From Rhizobium johnstonii 3841 (lineage in GTDB: Bacteria; Pseudomonadota; Alphaproteobacteria; Rhizobiales; Rhizobiaceae): a DNA stretch of 64,000 nucleotides. Within the stretch, counting starts at the first letter, position 1, and each line of letters starts with the position of its first letter. This document shows, in pieces, positions 17,309-26,311 of the stretch. Made by a program: the position numbers and the translations under genes. Location: assembly GCF_000009265.1 (NCBI RefSeq), contig NC_008379.1:1-64000 (forward strand), given 5' to 3'. Under the pieces are notes generated by a model. That model had not been told where the DNA came from, searched no databases, and saw nothing but the letters and a program-made list of their open reading frames with translations.

Positions 17309-18043
17309 TCATCGGTAGCCGGTCGCGTCGTTGTAGGTCGAGAAATCGACCAACGTTCCGAGCATCTGCAGGTAGGACACCAGGGCATCCATTTCGGTCA
17401 GCGCAGCAGGATCGCCGTCGAAATCGCCGGACTTCGCCTTCGGATAGCGGGCAAGCAGCGCCGTCGTATCTGCGTTCGGATCGGCTTGGGCCTTCATATC
17501 GGCCTCCGCGTTCGCCAGCATGTCGTCGTTATAAGGCACGCCCACATCCTCGTTGGCCTTCAGGTCCATTCCCACGTCCTTGACCGTCACCCTCTGCTCT
17601 TTGAGGAAGGCGTAACTCGGCATGATCGACTCCGGCACGACCGCCCGTGGATCGGCGAGATGCTGGACATGCCATTCGTTGGAGTAGCGGGCGCCGACAC
17701 GGGCCAGATCCGGCCCGGTTCGCTTGGATCCCCACTGGAAAGGATGATCGTACATGGACTCGGCGGCGAGCGAGTAGTGGCCGTAACGCTCGACCTCGTC
17801 GCGGAACGGCCTGATCATCTGGCTGTGGCAGAGGTAGCAGCCTTCGCGGATGTAGATGTTTCGTCCGGCCAGCTCGAGCGGCGTATACGGCCGCATGCCT
17901 TCCACCTTTTCAATCGTATTCTGCAGATAGAACAGCGGTGCGATTTCGACGATGCCGCCAATGCTCACGACGAGCAGCGAGCCGACGAGAAGAAGCGTCG
18001 CGTTCTTCTCGAGGATCTGATGTTTATCTAGTATCGATGCCAT
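17309..18043 (-). CDS. fixO: FixO, monoheme cytochrome c subunit (CcoO)
   Basis: A 244-residue protein with an N-terminal membrane anchor (about 15-38) and one heme c motif CYLCH at 69-73, followed by SQMIRPF, the CcoO signature. [20 protein letters not shown] is also diagnostic. It follows fixN by 8 bp in fixNOQP. Confidence 0.96.
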   Translation of the reverse strand: MASILDKHQILEKNATLLLVGSLLVVSIGGIVEIAPLFYLQNTIEKVEGMRPYTPLELAGRNIYIREGCYLCHSQMIRPFRDEVERYGHYSLAAESMYDHPFQWGSKRTGPDLARVGARYSNEWHVQHLADPRAVVPESIMPSYAFLKEQRVTVKDVGMDLKANEDVGVPYNDDMLANAEADMKAQADPNADTTALLARYPKAKSGDFDGDPAALTEMDALVSYLQMLGTLVDFSTYNDATGYR

Positions 18044-18051
18044 GTCTCACC

Positions 18052-19674
18052 TCATTCGGCAGGCTGTGGTTGGGGCACGAAAGTGGTTGGGATCGCAGCT
18101 TCGTCGCGCAGATGGCCGCGGATCGTCATGAACACGTTCCAGGCCATGACGAGACCGCCCGAAAGGTAAAGCGTTCCGCCGACCGCACGCAGCACGTAGT
18201 AGGGGAACATCGCCGCGACCGTCTCCGCGAAGGAATAGACGAGGAAGCCCTGGGAATTGTACTCGCGCCACATCAGCCCCTGCTGGATGCCGGCAACCCA
18301 AAGCACGGCGGCGTAGACGACGATCCCGAGGGTTGCGAGCCAGAAGTGCCAATTGACCATCCGCAGGCTGTAGAGACGCTCGCGTCCCCATAGCTTCGGC
18401 GTGAGATAATAGATCGCACCGAAGGTGATCATTCCCACCCAGCCGAGAGCGCCGGAATGCACGTGGCCGATCGTCCATTCGGTATAGTGACTGAGCGAAT
18501 TGACGGTTTTCACCGACATCATCGGGCCTTCGAAGGTCGACATCCCGTAAAAGGCGATGGCGACGATCATCATACGGATGATCGGATCGGTGCGAATCTT
18601 GTCCCAGGCGCCTGAAAGGGTCATGAGACCATTGATCATGCCGCCCCAGGAGGGCATCCAGAGCATTATCGAGAAAACCATGCCGAGCGTCTGGGCCCAG
18701 TCGGGCAATGCCGTGTAGTGCAGATGATGCGGGCCGGCCCAGATGTACATGAAGATCAACGCCCAGAAATGGATGATCGAGAGCCGGTATGAATAGACGG
18801 GTCGGTTGGCCTGCTTCGGCACGAAGTAGTACATCATGCCCAGGAAGCCGGCGGTGAGGAAAAAGCCGACGGCGTTGTGGCCGTACCACCATTGGGTCAG
18901 TGCGTCCTGGACGCCCGAGAAGGCGGAATAGCTTTTGGAGCCAAGAAACGAGGCCGGAACCGCCAGGTTGTTGACCACGTGCAGCATCGCAATGGTGACG
19001 ATGAAGCTGAGATAGAACCAGTTTGCCACGTAGATATGCGGCTCTTTGCGCTTCAGGATCGTTCCAAGATATACTGCGAGGTAGGCGACCCAGACGATGG
19101 TCAGCCAGAGGTCGACGTACCACTCGGGTTCGGCATATTCACGGGCCTGGGTGATTCCGAGAACATATCCGGTCGCAGCCATCACGATGAAAAGCTGGTA
19201 ACCCCAGAATACGAACCAGGCCAGGCTGCCGCCGAAAAGACGGGCGCGACAGGTGCGTTGCACCACGTAGAACGACGTCATGATCAGCGCGTTGCCGCCA
19301 AAGGCGAAGATGACCGCCGACGTGTGAACGGGCCGCAGCCTTCCGAAATTTAGATACGGCGCGATGTTGAGGTCGGGATAGGCCAGTTGCAGCGCGATGA
19401 CGACGCCAACCAGGAAGCCGACGACGCCCCAGAATACCGTGGCGATCAGGCCATACCGGATCACCTCGTCGAAATAGCCTGATATATCGACTTTCCGCCG
19501 TTGGCCTGCCGGCGAAAAATCAACGTTCCTGACGAGCAGGGCAGCCCCCACCGCGAGGCAGAAGCAAAGTATTCCCATATGGACCGCAAAGAGATGATCA
19601 TGTGCGAATGCGGCTCCTAGCAACGCTAGAAACGCCGCGACCGCGATCACCATCGTTTCCGTTGTATAATTCAT
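18052..19674 (-). CDS. fixN: FixN, catalytic subunit of cbb3 oxidase (CcoN)
   Basis: A 540-residue heme-copper oxidase subunit I with about 12 membrane segments. Conserved stretches include [51 protein letters not shown] and [16 protein letters not shown], carrying the heme b, heme b3 and CuB histidines. It is the oxygen-reducing core of the high-affinity terminal oxidase. First gene of fixNOQP. A perfect anaerobox lies about 80-93 bp upstream. Confidence 0.97.
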   Translation of the reverse strand: MNYTTETMVIAVAAFLALLGAAFAHDHLFAVHMGILCFCLAVGAALLVRNVDFSPAGQRRKVDISGYFDEVIRYGLIATVFWGVVGFLVGVVIALQLAYPDLNIAPYLNFGRLRPVHTSAVIFAFGGNALIMTSFYVVQRTCRARLFGGSLAWFVFWGYQLFIVMAATGYVLGITQAREYAEPEWYVDLWLTIVWVAYLAVYLGTILKRKEPHIYVANWFYLSFIVTIAMLHVVNNLAVPASFLGSKSYSAFSGVQDALTQWWYGHNAVGFFLTAGFLGMMYYFVPKQANRPVYSYRLSIIHFWALIFMYIWAGPHHLHYTALPDWAQTLGMVFSIMLWMPSWGGMINGLMTLSGAWDKIRTDPIIRMMIVAIAFYGMSTFEGPMMSVKTVNSLSHYTEWTIGHVHSGALGWVGMITFGAIYYLTPKLWGRERLYSLRMVNWHFWLATLGIVVYAAVLWVAGIQQGLMWREYNSQGFLVYSFAETVAAMFPYYVLRAVGGTLYLSGGLVMAWNVFMTIRGHLRDEAAIPTTFVPQPQPAE

Positions 19675-19753
19675 GATGTCGTCCCCAGTGCGCCGACGAC
19701 CGCGTCGCGGCCAGCTTTCTCGCCAGGACTGTCACGAAGCCGCGAATTGCTCC

Positions 19754-19767
19754 TTGATCTACATCAA
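19754..19767 (-). promoter_or_regulatory. FNR/FixK anaerobox of fixNOQP
   Basis: TTGATCTACATCAA fits TTGAT-N4-ATCAA and lies 80 bp before the fixN start. It shares a 227-bp intergenic region with the fixK K-box. Confidence 0.85.
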
Positions 19768-19800
19768 CAAGAGGCCAGCAAGACGGGGCGAACCGCCGCG

Positions 19801-19816
19801 GTTACAAACTGTTACA
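19801..19816 (+). promoter_or_regulatory. K-box (FxkR-type binding site) upstream of fixK
   Basis: GTTACAAACTGTTACA is a perfect direct repeat GTTACA-N4-GTTACA, the motif reported for FxkR control of fixK in Rhizobium etli. It lies about 86 bp before the fixK start at 19902. A near-identical copy on the minus strand (27152-27167) precedes the second fixK. Confidence 0.85.
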
Positions 19817-19901
19817 AACTTTCACCGGTTAGCACTGTCCGATCATTCCGCTGTGACGCAGAGGCGTTCCAATGTGCCGACCGACAATGAGGAACACGAC
19901 G

Positions 19902-20633
19902 ATGCTGATGCAGAAAAACCAGGTGTTCGAACATGCCGAAATGACGAACGAGACGATCGACGCCGGTCAATCTCTGTCAGCGCTCTTCCTCATCTCGGCG
20001 ACGGAACTCGTCCCCGCCGGGAGAGCCATCTGTTGGGAGGGCGACGAGGCGAAACATCTTTTCCAGCTCGTAGAGGGAGTTATTCGCCTCTATCGCATCG
20101 TCGGCGACGGTCGCCGTGTGATCACCGCGTTTCAATTCGCCGGCGACCTCATCGGCGCGTCACTGCAAAGCGATTTTCTTTTCACGGCGGAGGCGGTTAC
20201 CGATTGCAAGATTCGCCGCGTGTCGCGGAAGAGCTTCCACGATGAAGTCACCCGGTCGAATGCTCTTCACCCATCATACATCTCCCTGCTCTGCCACGAG
20301 ATGACTGCCGCGCACGAACAGATGGTGCTGCTCTCGAAGAAGAACGCCGAGGAGCGCCTGTGCAGTTTCATTGCGAAGCTTGTATCTCGCCGCAATCCTC
20401 AGGCGCGGCAGGGCGTATTGCGCGTCCCCATGAGCAGGCAGGACATTGCGGACCATCTCGGTTTGACCATTGAAACCGTGTCGCGCACTCTCACGAAGCT
20501 TGCATCGCGAAACGTCGTCATTCCCGAGGGCAGGCATGACTTGCGAATCGTCAATCTCGCCTGCCTCACGCAGTTGTCCGGCGACGCTGATGATTTTTTG
20601 GAGGAATCCTGTCATAGGGTCAGCTTGCACTGA
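19902..20633 (+). CDS. fixK: FixK, Crp/Fnr-family activator (first copy)
   Basis: The 243-residue protein starts at MLMQKNQVF (GAGGA precedes this ATG; an in-frame ATG 30 bp upstream lacks one). It has a cyclic-nucleotide-like sensory domain and the C-terminal helix-turn-helix MSRQDIADHLGLTIETVSR, whose E-x2-SR recognition helix reads TTGAT half sites. There is no N-terminal cysteine cluster, so it is FixK rather than FnrN. It should activate the many anaeroboxes in the window. A K-box lies upstream, and hybrid fixL follows after 27 bp, probably in the same transcript. Confidence 0.92.
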   Translation: MLMQKNQVFEHAEMTNETIDAGQSLSALFLISATELVPAGRAICWEGDEAKHLFQLVEGVIRLYRIVGDGRRVITAFQFAGDLIGASLQSDFLFTAEAVTDCKIRRVSRKSFHDEVTRSNALHPSYISLLCHEMTAAHEQMVLLSKKNAEERLCSFIAKLVSRRNPQARQGVLRVPMSRQDIADHLGLTIETVSRTLTKLASRNVVIPEGRHDLRIVNLACLTQLSGDADDFLEESCHRVSLH

Positions 20634-20660
20634 TGCAACGAAGCCGCAGGATCGACGTTC

Positions 20661-22586
20661 ATGCCCCACCGCCTCGTATCGCCGAGAACCGTATCGTCCC
20701 ACGAGCTGGATGCAATGGTGCACGTGCTGGACGGAGCTGACATCCTGATCCATCGGTTTGACGGAACCATCACGCATTGGTCTATCGGCTGCGAGAACAT
20801 GTATGGCTGGGCAAGAGAAGAAGCTATCGGGGAGAAGGTGCACGAACTGCTGGCGACGCAGTTCCCCGAACCGGTGGAAAACATCCGCGACCAGCTGAAG
20901 TCGCGTGGCTCCTGGCAGGGTGAAACCACTCATCGTCACAAGAGCGGGCATGACATTCATGTCGCGTCTCGCTACGTGCTGGTCAATCTGCCGGATGGGG
21001 ACCTTGCCGTCATAGAGACAAACAGCGACGTCAGCGCCTTGAAACGCTCTCAAGAGGTGGTCAAATCCCGCGAAGCGCATCTGAGCTCGATCCTCGACAC
21101 CGTGCCGGACGCCATGGTGGTGATCGATGACAAGGGAGTGGTGCTTTCGTTCAGCAAGGCTGCCGAAAAGCTGTTTGGAATGTCTTCAGAGCAGATTTGC
21201 GGCCGCAACGTCAGCAACCTGATGCCGAATCCCTACCGCGATGCTCACGACGGCTACATCGACCACTATCTCGATACGGGCGAGAAACGTATCATCGGTT
21301 ATGGGCGTGTCGTCACCGGACAGCGGGCCGACGGGTCGCAGTTTCCGATGGAACTCCACGTCGGCGAGGCGACGGCGAACGGAGAGCGGATATTCACCGG
21401 GTTTGTCCGCGATCTCACCAGCCGCTACAAAATCGAGGAAGACCTTCGTCAGTCGCAGAAGATGGAAGCTGTCGGGCAGTTGACCGGAGGCATCGCGCAT
21501 GACTTCAACAACCTCCTGACCGTCATCAGCGGCAACCTCGAAATGATCGAGGATAAGCTGCCGCCCGGCAACCTTCGTGAAATTCTGGGAGAGGCTCAGG
21601 CCGCGGCGGCGGACGGAGCGGTGCTCACGGCTCAACTGCTGGCTTTCGGCCGACGGCAGCCGCTGAATCCAAAGCGCGCGGATCTTGGTCAGCTTGTAAG
21701 TGGCTTTTCGGATCTGCTCCGGCGAACGCTCGGCGAAGATATCAGGTTGTCGACCGTCATCGATGGATCAGGCCTGAATGTCCTTGTGGATAGCTCGCAG
21801 CTTCAGAACGCCATTCTGAACATCGCTTTGAATGCAAGGGACGCCATGCCCAAGGGCGGCAGTCTCACGACGACGATCTCGCGGGTCCATCTCGATGCCG
21901 ACTATGCGAAAATGTATCCGGAGCTGCGCAGCGGCAACTTCGTGCTCGTCACGATGACGGATACCGGTTCCGGTATGACCGAGGAGGTCAAGAAGCACGC
22001 GATAGAACCATTCTTTACGACGAAGGAAGTTGGCTCGGGCACAGGTCTCGGGCTCAGCATGGTCTATGGTTTCGTGAAGCAATCGGGCGGGCATCTCCAG
22101 CTTTACAGCGAGGTGGGGCGCGGCACGGCAGTCCGGATATATCTCCCCGCCATCAATGGCGTGAAGCCTCAAGAGCCGGCACCGGACCATGGCTCCGATG
22201 ACAACCAACTGCCGCAAGGGGATGAAGTGGTGCTGGTCGTCGAAGATGACGCCCGTGTCCGCCGCGTGGCCGTCGCCAGGCTTGCGTCGATGGGCTATAA
22301 GGTGCGTGAAGCCGAAAACGGTCACCGCGCGCTCGATCTCCTGAAGGAAAATCCTGACGTCGCGCTCCTCTTTACCGACATTGTGATGCCGGGCGGGATG
22401 ACGGGGGACGAACTCGCAAAAGAGGTGCGCATATTGCGGCCGGACATTGCCGTGCTCTTCACGTCGGGATATTCCGAACCGGGTCTCGCAGGCAATGATA
22501 CGGTTCCGGGCGCGCAATGGCTGCGCAAACCCTATACCGCAAAGGAGCTGGCTTTGCGGGTCCGCGAACTTCTCGACGCGAAGTGA
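20661..22586 (+). CDS. fixL: Hybrid FixL oxygen-sensing histidine kinase with receiver domain
   Basis: The 641-residue protein has PAS1 (about 16-125) and PAS2 (140-260) with the FixL heme signature NLMPNPYRDAHDGYI; His196 should be the proximal heme ligand. The kinase follows, with GGIAHDFNN (His280) and the ATP-binding GTGLGLSMVYG. A C-terminal receiver starts near 522 (Asp573, Lys623). Soluble, with no membrane segments. This matches the hybrid FixL of R. etli and R. leguminosarum, which works without FixJ and signals toward FxkR. No fixJ is present in the window. The start codon has only a weak ribosome site. Confidence 0.92.
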   Translation: MPHRLVSPRTVSSHELDAMVHVLDGADILIHRFDGTITHWSIGCENMYGWAREEAIGEKVHELLATQFPEPVENIRDQLKSRGSWQGETTHRHKSGHDIHVASRYVLVNLPDGDLAVIETNSDVSALKRSQEVVKSREAHLSSILDTVPDAMVVIDDKGVVLSFSKAAEKLFGMSSEQICGRNVSNLMPNPYRDAHDGYIDHYLDTGEKRIIGYGRVVTGQRADGSQFPMELHVGEATANGERIFTGFVRDLTSRYKIEEDLRQSQKMEAVGQLTGGIAHDFNNLLTVISGNLEMIEDKLPPGNLREILGEAQAAAADGAVLTAQLLAFGRRQPLNPKRADLGQLVSGFSDLLRRTLGEDIRLSTVIDGSGLNVLVDSSQLQNAILNIALNARDAMPKGGSLTTTISRVHLDADYAKMYPELRSGNFVLVTMTDTGSGMTEEVKKHAIEPFFTTKEVGSGTGLGLSMVYGFVKQSGGHLQLYSEVGRGTAVRIYLPAINGVKPQEPAPDHGSDDNQLPQGDEVVLVVEDDARVRRVAVARLASMGYKVREAENGHRALDLLKENPDVALLFTDIVMPGGMTGDELAKEVRILRPDIAVLFTSGYSEPGLAGNDTVPGAQWLRKPYTAKELALRVRELLDAK

Positions 22587-22689
22587 CATCCAGGGAGGCA
22601 GTTCGTCTCGGCATAACGGCCATATCCGCCGCGCAAGCTGACCCGCCCTTGTGCCTTGGGCCGCGCGAAGTGCGCGCCTTCTCCCGTAT

Positions 22690-22703
22690 TTGACCAGCGT
22701 CAA
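22690..22703 (+). promoter_or_regulatory. FNR/FixK-type box upstream of pseudoazurin
   Basis: TTGACCAGCGTCAA is a TTGAC-N4-GTCAA palindrome 75 bp before the pseudoazurin start. Confidence 0.65.
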
Positions 22704-22777
22704 AGAACCGGGGTCCAGCATGTCTTAAAGGATGTTCGCGAGGCTCAATCAGACCTCGCGGAACAGGAGATATGCAA

Positions 22778-23236
22778 ATGCGTTTGAAATTCGGTTTCAT
22801 CGTTGCAACGGCAGCCCTGATCGCTTCGGCTGCATCTTTGATGGCTGCCGACCACCAGGTTCAGATGCTGAACAAGGGTACCGACGGTGCGATGGTGTTC
22901 GAGCCCGGCTTCCTGAAGATCGCTCCCGGCGATACTGTAACGTTCATTCCCACCGACAAGAGCCACAATGTCGAGACGTTCAAGGGCCTCATTCCCGATG
23001 GCGTTCCCGATTTCAAATCCAAGCCGAACGAGCAGTATCAGGTGAAGTTCGACATTCCGGGCGCATATGTCTTGAAGTGCACGCCACACGTGGGCATGGG
23101 CATGGTTGCATTGATCCAGGTCGGCGACAACCCGGCTAATCTTGAGCCGATCAAGATCGCCAAGGTGCCGAATATGGTGCGCAAGAGGCTGGATGCCGAC
23201 CTCGCGCAGATCACCCAGGCTCAGATCACTCAGTGA
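22778..23236 (+). CDS. Pseudoazurin, periplasmic blue copper protein
   Basis: The 152-residue protein has a signal peptide ([18 protein letters not shown], cleavage near the AADHQ sequence) and a cupredoxin domain. Copper ligands are in DKSHNVETF (His) and [10 protein letters not shown] (Cys, His, Met), the pseudoazurin pattern. It carries electrons in the periplasm, often to nitrite or nitrous oxide reductase or a cbb3 oxidase; no denitrification gene is seen here. I prefer the second ATG (22778) because AGGAG is 8 bases before it but only 2 before the ATG at 22772. Confidence 0.93.
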   Translation: MRLKFGFIVATAALIASAASLMAADHQVQMLNKGTDGAMVFEPGFLKIAPGDTVTFIPTDKSHNVETFKGLIPDGVPDFKSKPNEQYQVKFDIPGAYVLKCTPHVGMGMVALIQVGDNPANLEPIKIAKVPNMVRKRLDADLAQITQAQITQ

Positions 23237-23247
23237 TTGAACGACAG

Positions 23248-23281
23248 GTGCGGACGGCGCCGCTTGCGCGCCGTGCCGCAC
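23248..23281 (+). terminator. Hairpin after the pseudoazurin gene
   Basis: GTGCGGACGGCGC pairs with the following GCGCCGTGCCGCAC region apart from a one-base bulge. It sits 12 bp after the pseudoazurin stop. There is no T-run, so it is terminator-like only. Confidence 0.45.
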
Positions 23282-23345
23282 GACGAGAACCATCATCGTC
23301 AAGCCCGCGGCAATTGCTTCGTGATTGTCTTTGGCAGCGCGCTGC

Positions 23346-23840
23346 TCAGGCCGTTTCCGTCTGAGCAGTCACCTTGGGCGAACGCGACGCCGGTTCATCC
23401 TCCATTGCCCGTTGAAGCAGCCTGATGATCTCCTGTTCCGACTTGATATGCCTGCGCATCGAACAGAAGAACGAACGCAGCTGATATCCTACGGCTTCCC
23501 AGGAGAGCCGGCAGCGCCCCTCGCTCAGAGTTTCCAGCGTGAAGACTATGTGCTGCGCCGCATCATGATCGAATAGACGACCAACGTACCGGTGTTCCCT
23601 TGCATCAGCCAGCTCTTCGACCTCCATGATCAGTCCGAGTACGGACGAGATCGAGCGCTCTTCGAGCTGGTGCGTCGTCAGCAACAGCGGGATCAGACCG
23701 CGTGAAATACGGCCGCAGAGGCTTTCATCGATATGGCAAGGCAGAAAGTCGGCGATAGCCTGGAGCACGTCGCACCACGACATAAGCTGATCATAGCAGC
23801 TTTCGAGTTCTTCGAAACTGTTCAGGATTGGGTTCTTCAT
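23346..23840 (-). CDS. Hemerythrin-like (HHE-type) protein, tentative
   Basis: The 164-residue start at MKNPILNSFEELES is chosen because AGAGG stands 10 bases before it; the open frame continues upstream but looks non-coding. All-helical, with spaced histidine/acid pairs (HQLEE, EHRYVGRLFDHD, MRRHIKSEQE) that suggest a hemerythrin-like four-helix di-iron bundle. Such proteins bind oxygen, NO or redox signals, which would suit this oxygen-response region. The family call is by pattern only. It lies between pseudoazurin and hemN and is convergent with pseudoazurin. Confidence 0.6.
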   Translation of the reverse strand: MKNPILNSFEELESCYDQLMSWCDVLQAIADFLPCHIDESLCGRISRGLIPLLLTTHQLEERSISSVLGLIMEVEELADAREHRYVGRLFDHDAAQHIVFTLETLSEGRCRLSWEAVGYQLRSFFCSMRRHIKSEQEIIRLLQRAMEDEPASRSPKVTAQTETA

Positions 23841-24048
23841 CCTATTACCTCTGTAGCAACAAGCTGGCGAGCGATCGCCATGGCGGCAGGAACCCGCGCA
23901 GTCAACGCCCGTTCGTTGCAGGACACCGGTCTGGCAGGGGTGATTGCAAATAGGACGATCAGGGATGTTGCTCTCGATAGCCCGGTCTGCGCACCAGTCA
24001 TCACGGTCTCCTTTCAACCGAACCTAGGCTGTCTGATCGATGGGCTTT

Positions 24049-24062
24049 TTGCTCTCGATCAA
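24049..24062 (-). promoter_or_regulatory. Degenerate FNR/FixK-like box
   Basis: On the minus strand TTGATCGAGAGCAA matches TTGAT-N4-ATCAA with one mismatch. It is 209 bp upstream of the hemerythrin-like gene, further than usual. Confidence 0.35.
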
Positions 24063-24137
24063 AGAGATAGCGGGATACATCTCGCGACGGCATTCCTGTC
24101 CTGAAGGCGGACCGCCGAACAAGGGCTGGTTTCTCGC

Positions 24138-25508
24138 TCAAGCGGCCTTGCTGTGCGTGCGCCCGTGCGAACCGAAATACGCGTCGAATGCCGCAGCAAC
24201 GGCGCGGACCATGAACCGTGCGTCCTGAGACACGACAATCCGATCTCCGAAAATCGTCGCGACGCCATCGGCGACGAGGTCGTTGAGCCGCTCGTTTCGC
24301 TCGATGAGGAATTCGATGTCAAAACCCGACTCCTTGCTCAATCGTCCGAGATCGACTTCGAAATCACACATAAGCCGCTCGATTATTTTGGCCCGAAGCT
24401 TGTCCTCTTCGGTCAGAAGATATCCCTTGGCTGTCGGCAGGATGCCGGAAGCAACCCGCTCTTGATACAGACCCAATGGCACATGGTTCTGGATGTAACC
24501 GGTCGGCAACCGCCCGATCGCCGAAGTACCGAGGCCGATCAGCGTATTGCAATCATCTGTGGTGTAGCCTTGGAAATTCCTTCCCATCGTGCCGTTGCGC
24601 GCAGCGACCGCGAGTTGATCATCCGGCAGCGCGAAATGATCGAGCCCGATGCGCGCATATCCGGCCTTCACAAGCTCTTCCGCGATGGCTTCGGCCTGCT
24701 CGTTTCGCTGTTTTGCATCCGGAAGCGACGCTTCATCTATGAGGCGCTGGTGCTTCTTGAAGGCCGGTATGTGAGCATAACCGAAAACGGCGAAACGCTC
24801 CGGACGCAGCTGCGCGGCCAGTCTGACGGTTTCGAGGCAGGATTGCACTGTCTGTTTCGGAAGGCCGTATATCAAATCGAAGTTGATACTGGAGATGCCC
24901 ATGGAGCGTAGCCCGCTGACCGCGATCTCAGTCTGCTCGAAAGATTGCATTCGGTTGATCGTGGCTTGCACGATCGGGTCAAAGCTCTGAACGCCGAGGC
25001 TTGCGCGATCGACACCGCTTTCGCCCAGCGCTTCGATCATCGGAACGGCCAATGTCCGTGGATCGATTTCAACCGCGATGCTCGCATCCGCCTCAAACCT
25101 GAACGCGCTTCGCAGCTTTGATATTATTGCGGCAAACTCCTGCGGCCTCATGATCGTCGGAGTGCCGCCGCCAAAATGAACGTTCCTTACGGCGACCTCG
25201 TTACCGGCTGCAAAGGATACAAGCTCGATCTCCTGGCTCATGACATCCAGGTATTCGCGAACCGGGCCGTCCTGCCGGGTGATGCTCGTGTGACAACCGC
25301 AGTACCAGCACATTGAACGGCAGTATGGGACGTGGAGATAGACGGAGACGGGTCCGGCTTCTTCAATATTTGCGAGTCCCCTCGCATATTCATCCGGTCC
25401 CACAGTGGCTGAAAAGGCTGGCGCCGTTGGGTAGCTCGTGTAGCGCGGGAACCGCGCGTCGCCATACTTGGCGACCAGACAGTCGGACATTGTCGCATCC
25501 TTTGACAA
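24138..25508 (-). CDS. hemN: Oxygen-independent coproporphyrinogen III oxidase
   Basis: A 456-residue radical-SAM enzyme with the cluster motif CRSMCWYC (Cys63, 67, 70) plus Cys72, GGGTPT and the HemN C-terminal domain. It converts coproporphyrinogen III to protoporphyrinogen IX without oxygen, so it is needed for heme synthesis in microaerobic bacteroids. The start may be 25508 or the ATG at 25490 (MSDCLVAKYG). Upstream lie a 19-bp palindrome (25526-25544) and a one-mismatch anaerobox (25548-25561). It complements hemA. Confidence 0.95.
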   Translation of the reverse strand: MSKDATMSDCLVAKYGDARFPRYTSYPTAPAFSATVGPDEYARGLANIEEAGPVSVYLHVPYCRSMCWYCGCHTSITRQDGPVREYLDVMSQEIELVSFAAGNEVAVRNVHFGGGTPTIMRPQEFAAIISKLRSAFRFEADASIAVEIDPRTLAVPMIEALGESGVDRASLGVQSFDPIVQATINRMQSFEQTEIAVSGLRSMGISSINFDLIYGLPKQTVQSCLETVRLAAQLRPERFAVFGYAHIPAFKKHQRLIDEASLPDAKQRNEQAEAIAEELVKAGYARIGLDHFALPDDQLAVAARNGTMGRNFQGYTTDDCNTLIGLGTSAIGRLPTGYIQNHVPLGLYQERVASGILPTAKGYLLTEEDKLRAKIIERLMCDFEVDLGRLSKESGFDIEFLIERNERLNDLVADGVATIFGDRIVVSQDARFMVRAVAAAFDAYFGSHGRTHSKAA

Positions 25509-25525
25509 AAACAGGATGGTTTATG

Positions 25526-25544
25526 AGGTCGAACTGTTCGACCT
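25526..25544. promoter_or_regulatory. Perfect 19-bp palindrome upstream of hemN
   Basis: AGGTCGAACTGTTCGACCT has 8-bp arms identical to their complement around a 3-base centre. It lies 18 bp upstream of the hemN start, between the start codon and a degenerate anaerobox. It looks like an operator for a dimeric regulator that I cannot name. Confidence 0.55.
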
Positions 25545-25547
25545 TCC

Positions 25548-25561
25548 TTGTTCTAAATCAA
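25548..25561 (-). promoter_or_regulatory. Degenerate anaerobox of hemN
   Basis: On the minus strand TTGATTTAGAACAA matches TTGAT-N4-ATCAA except one base, 40 bp upstream of the first hemN start. Confidence 0.45.
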
Positions 25562-25719
25562 TGTTGGCATCCACGCGTAACCGAGGTCCCACATAGCTAT
25601 TCGGACGTTGCCCACCTTCGAATGGCGGCCGCTGATCCATCGGCTGACAGGCGATGCATACCGGCATACGCCGTCATGGCCATAAGCTCCAAGACTTGTC
25701 GCACGGCAATGATGCCGAG

Positions 25720-25733
25720 TTGACCGAGGTCAA
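25720..25733 (+). promoter_or_regulatory. FNR/FixK-type box in the hemN / DUF1488-like intergenic region
   Basis: TTGACCGAGGTCAA, a TTGAC-N4-GTCAA palindrome. It is 49 bp before the small gene at 25782 and 212 bp before hemN, so it most likely serves the small gene. Confidence 0.6.
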
Positions 25734-25781
25734 AGTGTCATTGCACCGATGTCGTACCTTGGAAGGAACCTGGGAGCATCA

Positions 25782-26132
25782 ATGGCTGGCAGCGGTTCAT
25801 GCAACGCAGGATTCTGCTCGAAGGAGATGAAAGTGCAGCACGATGTCGTCACCGCAAGCCTGAATGCGCGAGATAAGTCGGGGCGCATAGATGTGCGTTT
25901 CGGCGCAGGCATGAAAACGGTCGTTGTCTCCAGGCGCGCACTGCTATCCATAGCCTCGCCACCTCGCGCAACTGAAGTTCGCTTTCTTCAGTACGTCGAC
26001 GCGTTCTGTGAAATCGTGGCGAGCGGCCTTGGTTCAAAGAGGTCCGGCGGCGACGTGGTCCTGGTCACGGCAAACGACGTCCGCAGATGGCGCCGCGCGT
26101 GGCAATCGTCCGAAGTGGCGACGGGGATATAA
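25782..26132 (+). CDS. Small protein, DUF1488-like, first of two paralogs
   Basis: A 116-residue protein. The ATG at 25782 has GGGAG 5 bases before it; a later ATG at 25830 is an alternative. The core VVVSRRALLSIASPPRATEV, then FLQYVDAFCEIVASGL, then VLVTANDVRRWRR is shared in pattern with the gene at 33432-33740: a hydrophobic strand, a helix with F-x4-I-x2-A, and a final D(V/L)xxWR. This resembles DUF1488, which has no known function. Cytoplasmic. An anaerobox lies 49 bp upstream. Confidence 0.65.
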   Translation: MAGSGSCNAGFCSKEMKVQHDVVTASLNARDKSGRIDVRFGAGMKTVVVSRRALLSIASPPRATEVRFLQYVDAFCEIVASGLGSKRSGGDVVLVTANDVRRWRRAWQSSEVATGI

Positions 26133-26254
26133 GCTGTACCTCGCGATGCCGCTTCATTGAAGCGCGTCGCGTGAACCTCATTCATGCGGCACGCCACCAA
26201 AGCGCATCGCGATCTTTCAGATTCGCTCTTCGCGCTTTAAGTCTTTGTTTTTCC

Positions 26255-26280
26255 GCATGTCGTTGTTTTGCGCGACATGC
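26255..26280 (+). repeat. 8-bp hairpin between convergent genes
   Basis: GCATGTCG (26255-26262) and CGACATGC (26273-26280) around a 10-base loop, between the stops of the DUF1488-like gene and the second fixK. On the plus strand TTT follows. A weak bidirectional terminator is possible. Confidence 0.35.
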
Positions 26281-26311
26281 TTTAGGCGTTCTGGCTTTCG
26301 TCACTTCGGGA

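Noticed and set aside
19902..20633. Naming either FixK protein as FnrN
   Set aside because: FnrN needs an N-terminal cysteine cluster for its iron-sulfur centre; neither protein at 19902-20633 nor 26312-27064 has one.
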